NCBI GenBank assembly: GCA_910592205.1
Contig: CAJVPJ010001243.1
Location: 1 to 11,168 of the forward strand
DNA from: Paraglomus occultum
Lineage: Eukaryota; Glomeromycota; Glomeromycetes; Paraglomerales; Paraglomeraceae
DNA length: 11,168 nt
Direction of reading: 5' to 3'
This document shows positions 1-7,642 of this stretch, in pieces. Each line of letters opens with the position of its first letter. Position 1 is the first letter of the stretch. The translations under genes and the position numbers were made by a program. The notes below the pieces were generated by a model. That model was not told the DNA's origin. It did no database searches and saw nothing but the letters and a program-made list of their open reading frames with translations.

Positions 1-316
1 AGCGAAAATTTTTTTTTCGTTTTCAGCCAGTAAAAAATTTTGCAGTTGTCATGTGCTGCAAGTTTTTTGTTGGTGCGCTTGGGGTAGTTGTGAAATACGG
101 TAATTTAAGTTGATTGAACAAGCGAAACTTTAAAACAAGAGGCAACTAAAATCTTAAGCTAAGAATCCCTATTATTCCTATTCTTATTCAAATTAGTTTT
201 TATTTTGTAATAAAAAAATAATAGAAAAGGCAAATAAAACAACAGAAAACAAAAAAAAACAACAATTTATACGCGACCAAAACATATTTTTGCGTAAAAC
301 TTCTCTTTATGAATCA
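1..316. other. AT-rich spacer downstream of the Mrr-like gene
   Basis: No gene can be supported here. The stretch is very AT-rich, with A-runs around 211-275. It should contain the 3' untranslated region of the minus-strand nuclease-fold gene that stops at 317. TTTATT at 199-204 reads AATAAA on the minus strand, about 115 bases past that stop, and is a plausible polyadenylation signal. Two pyrimidine-rich AG sites near the left edge, around 25 and 45, look like plus-strand splice acceptors. They could belong to a plus-strand gene entering from outside, but the open frame after them is only a dozen codons. Confidence 0.4.
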
Positions 317-1325
317 CTACGTTTCCTCTCCAAATCTCCAGTGCACCGGTTTCTCTTTTATAGCTAAAGCTGTAGATACTAAATTTTCGATGTCCTCAAC
401 TATCGTACTTGCGTACGATAGTCTTATTGAATTACGGCAAGTTTCTGCTTCTTTTACTATTACGGCCGCATCATCAAATTTTTCTTCCTTCTCATTATTT
501 CTGTGGGCCACCACAATAGACCAGCAACACAGAAATAATCTAGAGAGCCATCCACCTAGTGCCTGTACTGGCCCCCGACCTTATTAATAATGATAATATT
601 TAGAATTTTATAATCTACTATTATATTGTGTATAGTTTTGTGTTGTAAATAAATCTTACCGATATTTCCTGTATGGTTTTTACATTGGATGAATATTGTA
701 CAATCTTCATGAAAGACAATCATATCCACACCTCCATCTCCCGATTTCATCCTGATAATTAAGAAATGTTAAATGAGTAAATGCATCATCATAGTCAAGC
801 CATTTGAAAAAGGTTCACAGCAGGCCGTCCCCCGACTAGCGACTTTCGCAAGCTGTGGCCACGAAGCGCTTTCAATTCAAATGGTCAATGTATCTAATAT
901 TCACCACGCCCGTAACCCTCACTGGCGGCTTCGTCGGCAACGGGAAAGAACGTTCACAACCAACAAGTTATCATATGTAATGTTTAAAGTATCCTATTCA
1001 CCACACCCGTGAACCTCACTGACGGATACGGGAATCAATATATATGTACACCTACTGTGTTTATTGAAACCCGAGTTTACACCCAAGTGGCAGCGTAACT
1101 TCGGATACTACACTACGATATAATAATTTACAAATTGCGGCCTCGATGCGCTTTCAATCCCGACATTTCACACCCAAGTGGCAGCGTACTTCAAATACAA
1201 TAACCATTTAACAAGATACTCAGTGAAACTCACCCCAACAGCCATTCTACTTCGTAACCTTTTTCCACAAGGATGTCATATATTATTTTTTCGAACGTGT
1301 ATCCTTTTTGACTTGGATTTGACAT
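317..1325 (-). CDS. Mrr-like PD-(D/E)xK restriction-endonuclease-fold protein, three exons
   Basis: Spliced exons are 1325-1234, 751-660 and 579-317, giving 148 aa. Both introns join in phase: intron 1 has donor GTGAGT and acceptor CAG, intron 2 has donor GTAAGA and acceptor AAG. The start is the ATG at 1325-1323. The protein opens with KGYTFEKII at 7-15, the Mrr-type N-terminal helix with Glu12. A GDGGVDMI core follows at 35-42 (Asp40), then FIQCKN at 51-56, giving the D...QxK signature (Asp40, Gln53, Lys55). Next comes GRGPVQALGGWLSR at 62-75, which aligns with the usual helix after the core, and an IVV strand. Family knowledge: these folds cleave DNA in bacterial type IV restriction, and stand-alone copies are frequent in arbuscular-mycorrhizal fungi, where their role is unknown. 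No separate DNA-reading domain is visible. All fold residues are present, so activity is possible but unproven. Intron 1 (482 bp) is unusually long and repeat-filled. The main uncertainty is the exon 3 acceptor, because a second CAG lies a few bases further in. Confidence 0.82.
399..422 (-). other. Perfect 10-bp hairpin with GCAA loop inside the coding exon
   Basis: Bases 399-408 and 413-422 are exact reverse complements, separated by four bases. On the transcribed (minus) strand of the Mrr-like gene the loop reads GCAA, a GNRA tetraloop, so the message could form a perfect 10-bp stem capped by a stable loop. It lies within codons for RLSYASTIV in exon 3. Symmetry is seen; any function is inference. 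Confidence 0.6.
752..1233 (-). repeat. Repeat-filled intron 1 of the Mrr-like gene
   Basis: This 482-bp intron is several times longer than the other introns in the window and is richer in GC in its middle. It holds three kinds of short diverged repeat. Repeat A is 31 nt, at 898-928 and 995-1025, 27 of 31 identical. Repeat B has an exact 19-nt core at 1079-1097 and 1170-1188. Repeat C is 24 nt, at 855-878 and 1137-1160, 20 of 24 identical. Each A copy has CCCGT within it and ACGGG shortly after it (909-913 with 940-944; 1006-1010 with 1028-1032), so each could fold back. The order is C, A, A, B, C, B. This looks like an old insertion or a decayed, partly duplicated structured repeat. I do not recognise the family. 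Confidence 0.65.
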
Positions 1326-2466
1326 GCTTAAAGAGAAATTGAGTTTAATATTGTAATTTGATAAAATCTAATAACATGATAATGATTTTACCTTTATAAC
1401 AAGTATTTGACTATCGAAAGATAAGAAAAGAGAAGTTAGATAGATTTTACTCATCCTTTCGTATACAGTTAGTTGTCTACTAGTTCCCACGAATGTGGCT
1501 TGGATATATATTATCACGTATTGCTTTCAAGACTTCTCTAAACTTTTCGCTCATATTGTAAACTTAAAGTTTCAACACCGCGCCCGGAGACATGTTCAAT
1601 ACCACGAGAAGATTGTCGATTCACATGATCGACAAGCCACAAAAACTAGTTCTGTTATAAAATTACGCTACTTTATAGAGAATAAATTACTAATGTCACT
1701 AGTCATAAAGAGGAGCAATTCAGAAGGCGGTCGTACGTATGGTGATCTGACATGATTGACGGACTTATTTAATAACCATAAAATGTCTTTCTTGCCCATA
1801 TATTATGGTTTGAAACTAATTCGATGTGTCTTTTGAAAAAAAATCTAACTACATTATTTGACAAAGTTGCAGCATGATGAAATGAGAGTACATACACAGA
1901 CTTATGGAATATACCATTACTGTACCAACGTAGAATCGATCATATCACAATATCGTATTGCAATCGGATATGCTAGTCTAATACGAGGTAATCACCGTTG
2001 TTTAATAATACGCGACAAAAAGACAATTTTTGTGAGAATAGGACGCATCCAACCCTCGCGACAATATATTTACATGTGCTGACGAAAAAAAATATTGATT
2101 GAGACATTGAATCAACAGTGACGGCATATTAATACAATAAACAGTTAGAGGGAGACGAACTGGACACTGGAACTGAGGATCATAGGGTAAAGTGGTATTT
2201 TGTTACGAGCTATAACACATATTGCGCGAGAATAATTGTATGCCATTCTGCAAGTTTTGCTCGTCACCAGATTGCGAATATCGATGAAATTTCTGTTTAC
2301 TTCCTTATTATTGTATACTTCTAATATCATGGTTAAAAAGTTGTGTTACAGTATTAATATTAAGTATTGTTCTGTTTGCTATTTCATCCCATATTTACAA
2401 ATACGATAACTGAATTGATATCTCCTCTCTTGACATTCCCCATACTACTATCACAAATAAATAGGT
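1326..2466. other. Gene-free AT-rich spacer between TRP4 and the Mrr-like gene
   Basis: About 1.1 kb with no recognisable gene. It should hold the 3' end of TRP4, where AATAAA overlaps the TRP4 stop region on the minus strand (TTTATT at about 2466-2471), and the promoter of the Mrr-like gene at the other end. Short open frames exist: plus strand about 1495-1755 and 1858-2082, and minus strand 2330-2145. None resembles a known family, two lack an ATG at the listed start, and base composition does not change across them. Small perfect inverted repeats are present at 1613-1620/1628-1635 (8 bp, 7-base loop) and 2015-2021/2027-2033 (7 bp). I regard the stretch as non-coding. Confidence 0.5.
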
Positions 2467-3817
2467 TTATTTAATTTGTTCTCGTAAACTCACATCTCTG
2501 AACCCATCCAGAGCTCTCTTTGCATTCCCACTCGTAATGCTTTCTTTAGCTAGTTTAACTCCTTCCTTTAAATCTTTTGCGATTCCACTAACATACAATG
2601 CCGTTGCTGCATTTAACAACACAAAGTCTAAAACTGGACCTTCATATTCGTTTAATAATAGCTTTGATAAAGTTTCTGCATTCTCGCTAGCTGTACCTCC
2701 AGCAACAGAAGAGATTGGATGGGAGGGAAGACCATAGTCTGATGGTGTTACTGTATACTCTTTGATAATGTCATTTTCCAATTCCCATACCTTTAAAAAA
2801 AAACAAAAATAAAGTTGGTACATATTTCTATTAAACAACTTAATAAAAGACTGAAAGAATACTTACAAAGGTTTCACCTTCCGGGCTAACCTGTTAGGTC
2901 ACAAGAATAAGCGACAATTAGTCATTCTGCAAATATTATAAACCATCATCTATAATATCTATTTTACCTCATCTAATCCAATAGCTCCATGCACTACCAT
3001 AGCCTTCTTGGTTTGATTCAACCTCAAAGCCTCGATAACTAATGGACCAAGACTTTTTGAATACACTCCAATCACTACTCTCTTTGGCCTTGCTGGATTG
3101 ACTAGCGGTCCTAACAAATTAAATATTGTAGGAATACCCATTTCCCTTCGTGGCTGTGCAACATGCTTCACAGCCGGATGGAAGGTTTGTGCAAAGAGAA
3201 AACAAAAGTTGTTTGAATTGATTATGTGAGGTACCTCACTAGGTGCAACATTAGTTATTTTGCAACCAAGCGATTCCAGGATATCAGCTGATCCACTTGA
3301 AGACGAAGCAGCCCTGTTGCCAAACTTTGTCGTACGAAGTTGGATTTTTTTTTGTAAAGGAAAAACGGTTTGTTAATAATTTTCATTGTCAAGCTGCAAA
3401 TCAGTTGTATATTTGAATATTAGTTACTTAATCATATATTACTATTAACCTCTTTCTTACTTTAGCAACTTTCCCACCTGCACCAGCAACTACAATGGCC
3501 GCAGTAGTTGACACATTAAAAGTATTCATACCATCTCCGCCCGTCCCCACAACGTCCACCAGTGAATCCTGTAATCCTTCATATTGACTAAAATCCAGTT
3601 TAACCGCAAACTCGAGCATTGACGCCGCACATGCAGCAACTATTTCGGGTTCGGCATCTTTGTTTAGCAATTTCAATGCGCTTAGAAAACAGGCTATTTG
3701 AGCTGATGTCGCTCTACCAGTCATTAACTCAACGATTGCTGCCTGCGCATCTGATGGAGTAAAAGCATCGGGATTGTTGACTAACTTTTTAGTTAAACTC
3801 TGAATCGTAGATGACAT
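2467..3817 (-). CDS. TRP4: Anthranilate phosphoribosyltransferase (TrpD), four exons
   Basis: Transfers the phosphoribosyl group of PRPP to anthranilate, giving phosphoribosyl-anthranilate and pyrophosphate, the second step from chorismate to tryptophan in the cytosol. Spliced exons are 3817-3461, 3324-2968, 2890-2867 and 2790-2467, all joined in phase 0, giving 353 aa, the normal family length. Introns are 136, 77 and 76 bp. The N-terminal helical domain covers about 1-75. GTGGDG (91-96) and NTFNVST (98-104) bind PRPP, followed by GGKVAK. The magnesium pair DE is at 237-238, and VSPEGETFVWEL spans the tiny 24-base third exon. The ATG at 3817 is the first in frame and gives the expected N-terminus. 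One oddity is that the near-invariant KHGN loop reads KFGN (119-122), right at the exon 1/2 junction. It is a monofunctional enzyme, as in yeast, diverging from NTH1. Confidence 0.95.
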
Positions 3818-4099
3818 GATTTTAATGCTATGCGATGGAAAAATCGCATCTGATATCAATGTTGATCAGTTCCTGATTCAGTTGTCATGTTGGACCATAT
3901 GGGAGCTGATGAGTGGTACTGATAGGCTTAATTGGAAGTGTCAGCTTGTGTACTTAAGTAAAATTTCCCAATGATTTATTATTATTATTGTTGTTGAAAT
4001 CAAGCCTAGTCCTAAAGCATTAGTCATTTGGGCACGGACACATTTTTTTTAGTACGAATGTGACACAAATAAAGACGAATATGTGAGTTTCCATTATTG
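3818..4099. promoter_or_regulatory. Divergent promoter between TRP4 and NTH1
   Basis: The two start codons lie 282 bp apart and face away from each other, so both promoters must fit here or overlap into the genes. A short (ATT)n/(GTT)n simple run lies at about 3977-3996. TTAGTCA at 4020-4026 reads TGACTAA on the other strand, one base from the Gcn4 site TGACTCA that drives amino-acid genes in yeasts. A single near-match is weak. I see no convincing TATA box for either gene. Confidence 0.6.
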
Positions 4100-5605
4100 A
4101 TGGCCAGGCTTGGATGCTTGCTTTCCTATCGTAATCGCGCATCATTCTTTGTACTCCAAATGCGACTAAATACTGCTACCAATACAGCTCAAAAGTACGA
4201 GGTCCCAGTAACGCGTAAGAGAGCGCGCGCTCATGTGAAAATAGAAGTTGAGGAAGAGACAAAAGCCAAAGACAGGACGGTGATAAAAAATATAAAGACG
4301 ATTCTAATTGAGGACGAATCCGAGAAAAAAGTATTACCAAAGAAAATGCGTAAGAAGAACGATCAGCTAAATAACGCGGTACCTGATAATTGGGAATACG
4401 TTTATAATGGTATCAAAGAGTATCGAAAGAGGGTAACGGCTCCTGTTGATACGATGGGATGTGAACGATTGGCTGATGAACCCAGTGAAACTGTCACTGC
4501 CGAGGTATTACATATACGACTTCAAAAAACTCGAGCTGTATTGATAATAAGTAACTTACGGGCTATACGATCGATTCGATGACAACCTTTGTCGTTTCAG
4601 ACGTCTCGCTTCCAGTCTTTAGTAGCATTGATGCTCTCTTCGCAAACCAAAGATACAGTTACTGCAGCAGCGATCAAGAATTTGCAACAGAGACTGCCAA
4701 ATGGACTAACGTTACAGAGTGTATTGGATGCTGACGAGGAATTTATTGACGCGTGCATATCCAAGGTTGGCTTTCACAAGCGAAAGGCTATGTGAGTTCT
4801 GATGAGTGGCCTGTTGGACACGTTTCTACCCGCTAGTAATTTAGTGTTAAGGAATGTTTGGTTTTACTTAGGTATATAAAGCAAGCAGCTGTTATCTGCC
4901 GAGATTTGTATGGAGGGGATATACCAGACACTGTGGAAGGATTGATGAATTTACCCGGAGTAGGACCCAAGATGGTAGTAATTTAAACAATACTTGATTC
5001 CTTATACCAACTGTTCACTCACCATAATCGTTTATACTCTATTACGTAGGCATATCTTTGTATGCAAGTCGCATGGAAAAAGTGAGTATCCATCGAACGA
5101 AAAAAAACACATGCTACCTGCATGTCCAAAAAGTCTTATTAAAATGACCCTAGAAATCAAGGAATAGGTGTTGATGTGCATGTACACCGAATAAGCAACC
5201 GTCTTGCCTGGTGCAAAACGGAAAAAGGAGGACCAGAAGCAACAAGAAAAGTAAAAATGTTTTTTGTTTCTGCAGTTTTTTTTAAACGCAACGACAAGCT
5301 TACAAAGACAATCTTTATTGTCTTTTACGCTCAAAGGCGCTTGAATCATGGCTACCGCAGAGTCTTTGGTCGGAAATAAACCCGCTTTTCGTCGGATTTG
5401 GTCAGGTAACGTGTTTGCCACGTAACCCAAGGTGCTGGGAATGTCCGGTAAATATCCAATGAATTATTGTGGGCAAGTCAATACTGAGACGTCGAGTATC
5501 TGAATACCACTGATGACTGTTTATCGTATCAAGGTATCATCTATATGTCCGTCGACTGAGGTCAAGGCAGCAATTGCCAAGGGTAAATTAACGCGTTTCG
5601 ACTGA
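4100..5605 (+). CDS. NTH1: Endonuclease III-like DNA glycosylase/AP lyase, seven exons
   Basis: Removes oxidised pyrimidines and nicks abasic sites in base excision repair. Exons are 4100-4504, 4601-4791, 4872-4974, 5050-5081, 5154-5250, 5337-5447 and 5534-5605, giving 336 aa (human NTH1 is about 312). The start ATG at 4100 gives an N-terminus rich in Arg and hydrophobic residues with no acid before Glu34, a likely mitochondrial signal. Basic clusters at 39-47 and 76-86 could serve nuclear import. The family block [12 protein letters not shown] ends exon 1, and LMLSSQTKD (145-153) follows. The helix-hairpin-helix LPGVGPKMA (226-234) carries the catalytic Lys232, and [10 protein letters not shown] (247-256) the catalytic Asp251. 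The iron-sulfur cysteines are 302, 309, 312 and 318, in the standard C-x6-C-x2-C-x5-C spacing. The last cysteine is on the short terminal exon; without that splice the frame stops six codons after Cys312 at TGA 5460, losing the fourth ligand. No key residue is missing. Confidence 0.95.
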
Positions 5606-6030
5606 AAGAGATGTGTTGTTTTTTTTCCATTCGTGGTTTGTAAATATGAATAGTACTTCGTATTCGGCTGCCTAACATAGGACGAGCGATTGCATTCCTT
5701 GTCATATCCTCGTGTTTGTTCAACGTAAATTTCGTGTTTAACGACTGCAATAAACGATGTCAAAATGAGAGTGCGAGATAGCAAATAAATCTTGGTTTTT
5801 GGTACAAAATATGCCAACTGCTAGAGGTTAATCAACTCGGGCTGTGTCTTTAGTTACGCTTTTCCATTCCCTGTGTTACCCGTGTTAAATTACGAGTTTG
5901 ATTTTATTGCAAGTCATGAATTGTTCCGCAATAGGAATAGTTCTACCGCATCTATCGCATATATGCTTAGTATCTCAACTCCCATCTCGTGATCAGCACA
6001 CGCGAAAGTTTTTATTAATTAATATTGCAG
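5606..6030. other. NTH1 3' region and spacer
   Basis: No gene is supported. This is the 3' untranslated region of NTH1 and spacer up to the MULE remnant. AATAAA at 5749-5754 and again at 5784-5789 are candidate polyadenylation signals about 145-180 bases after the NTH1 stop. Minus-strand open frames here resemble no family and overlap the NTH1 terminal exon, so I do not call them. A pyrimidine- and T-rich stretch ending TTGCAG at 6030 looks like a splice acceptor for the decayed transposase that follows. Confidence 0.4.
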
Positions 6031-7040
6031 AAGAAGGATTTTGAGTTTTTGAGGTCTTTATTGCGGCAGAAGAAGAATTTTGATAGTTCTCAACAATCTA
6101 CGACGACCGTCAAATTATCAACTGATAAGCAAAGGAAACTATGGAACACATAAACATGAATCAACTTTATACCCTTATAAACAGCCATACCCACCTCACA
6201 ATCACGACTTACGGCCGCATCACCGACCTTCTCCGCATGCTACTCCACACGATCAACAGCAGCAGCACCAGCAGCAGCAACTACAAAAACAACTACAACT
6301 GCAGCAGCAATCCCAACAGCAGTCTTCACAACCGCAACGACAGTCTCAACAACAAAGGCGGGATCTTTTTTACGTAAACTGTTCTCTAGAAATTCCAACG
6401 AAGGATTTTAATGATAACTGGTGGCCATTAGTCTCGAATATTTGGACGAAATGGGACTCATACGAATATGTAAACGTGATTTTCGGAAAACTTTTGTCTA
6501 TCGCTTTATGAAGCACCGCGAATCAAGCGCTCGAAAAAAGGAAAATATCCAAGGTGAAAACGCCGAATAACCAAGATACGGCAACCCGGATTATGTCTTG
6601 CGAAGATTAATTTTTTTGGGTAGCGTCTTCAAATATAGTTCGAATAGAACGTTATAAAGACTCTCCCGACCATACACACACTTTATTAGAAGCCGATAGG
6701 ATAAACCGACCAAGAGCTATCAGACGTTTAGTTGAAATAGAGGCAGTCGAAAATTATTCCCCTCCAGCAATCACCTCTGCCATCAAAGAATACGCAACAT
6801 TAAATTTAGGTCTTGGTGTGTCGCGAGCTGAATCGTAAAGAAGTGACAAACGTTAAATTCGGTTTTAAAATCGGATATTTTGGATTCTGTCTCTTATTTA
6901 ACGGAGCATGGATATTTGGTTGAAAGTTATCACGTTCCTCAACGGGCATTGTGTTTGCGCATCCATATCAACTAAATAAACTTGAACGCCATGGATGGTT
7001 GACACTCATAGATTCGACACATAAGACCGGACTCCCGTGA
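6031..7040 (+). pseudogene. Decayed MULE-type (Mutator-like) transposase remnant
   Basis: Protein-like text continues across the region but jumps between all three frames and meets stops. Segment 1 runs 6031-6153. Segment 2, about 6130-6470, carries PYPPHNHDLRPHHR, a Gln-rich run (about 6250-6360) and DNWWPLVSNIWTKWDSY. Segment 3 (6469-6570) has CKRDFRK and FMKHRESSARKKENI. Segment 4 (6611-6838) has PDHTHTLLEADRINRPRAIR. Segment 5 (6871-6975) has SDILDSVSYLTEHGYLVESY. Segment 6 (6942-7040) has GIVFAHPYQLNKLERHG and LTLIDSTHKT. The last is the region of the first catalytic Asp of the MULE domain (D in LIDSTHKT). Family knowledge: MULE transposases are cut-and-paste DNA transposases with a DDE catalytic triad, numerous in Glomeromycotina. 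The rest of the catalytic domain and the zinc-finger end are missing, so it is dead. Reading order 1-2-1-2-1-3 implies at least five indels. I found no flanking terminal inverted repeats. Confidence 0.75.
6250..6360 (+). repeat. CAG/CAA-rich low-complexity tract
   Basis: An impure CAG/CAA/AAC run that in one frame encodes a Gln-rich stretch and in the next frame an Asn/Ser-rich one. It sits between the His/Pro-rich and Trp-rich parts of the transposase remnant. Such tracts slip easily and are a likely site of length change. Because the run is open in two frames, the length of the open frame here is not evidence that the gene is alive. Confidence 0.7.
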
Positions 7041-7642
7041 AAAATCACTTGACTTCGGAGAAAGATAGCAACGAAATATCTTCATTCTTTAACAGTTAAA
7101 TTTTTACTGTTTCGCGTAGCCATGTTTCAAGATTATCTTCATTAAGGACGTTAATATCTCTATCAAGCTTTGTTTTACATTGAGGACAACTAGCCGTCTA
7201 TGAATATAACCACAGAATTTTTGCTTTTATTGTGTGTGGGACAAAAATGTCTTGGGCTCAAACAATTTAAAAGCATCCACCAATATCATGACAAAGTGGA
7301 GGCGTAGTCTCAAAGGGTATACATAACCGAGTAGTGATATCCTTGCAAAGAGGACCTACCGTATAATTATTCATTGCCATTGATATTAGTATTAGTATTA
7401 GTGTCATTGAGTCAATTCGGAGTTTATCGGAAAGGATCCGGAGAATTATTCTACCAATAATAATAAACGCGTTACTAAATTTACTATAAAAAGAACTGTG
7501 TGAAGTAAATTACTGCAATGACTGCGCATGCAATACAGTGCGCAGTATTTCGCCTTGCGCCACGGGCACAACCAATCAATCACCACATGCACATAGCATA
7601 CAAATATACACTGGCTGCAGGTCTATCTTTTCAACATAAACC
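7041..7642. promoter_or_regulatory. Spacer and probable promoter of the RBR ligase gene
   Basis: The left part, about 7041-7400, shows no gene and may be eroded transposon tail; a short TAGTAT/ATTAGT run lies at about 7382-7402. The right part is the likely promoter of the plus-strand gene starting at 7643. TATAAAAAG at 7485-7493 is a TATA-like sequence about 155 bases upstream of the ATG. A perfect inverted repeat, ACTGCGCA/TGCGCAGT, at 7521-7528/7539-7546 lies about 100 bases upstream and contains TGCGCATGC. Confidence 0.4.
7521..7546. promoter_or_regulatory. Perfect 8-bp inverted repeat upstream of the RBR gene
   Basis: ACTGCGCA (7521-7528) and TGCGCAGT (7539-7546) are exact reverse complements around a 10-base spacer, about 100 bases before the start codon. 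The core GCGCATGCAA (7524-7533) recurs at 10337-10346. A dimeric factor site is possible; no fungal factor is assigned. Confidence 0.35.

Noticed and set aside
1495-1755. Plus-strand open frame of 86 codons
   Set aside because: Starts with GTG, not ATG, which is not expected in a fungal nuclear gene. The product resembles nothing and composition matches the spacer.
1858-2082. Plus-strand open frame of 74 codons
   Set aside because: Begins at TTG (first ATG at 1882), no known family, no coding bias seen; likely chance in AT-rich spacer.
2145-2330. Minus-strand open frame of 61 codons just downstream of TRP4
   Set aside because: No recognisable domain, and it lies in the TRP4 3' region; a chance frame is more likely than a gene.
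3908-3918. CTGATGAG here and at 4799-4806, as in hammerhead ribozymes or box C of snoRNAs
   Set aside because: No paired stem II followed by GAAA at either place, and no box D with terminal stems. The shared 11-mer is probably chance.
5521-5817. Minus-strand open frames of 98 and 62 codons
   Set aside because: They overlap the last NTH1 exon antisense and resemble no family.
6141-6377. Asn/Ser-rich 78-codon frame with an ATG
   Set aside because: It is the CAG/CAA tract read out of frame; the overlapping Gln-rich frame leads into transposase-like sequence.
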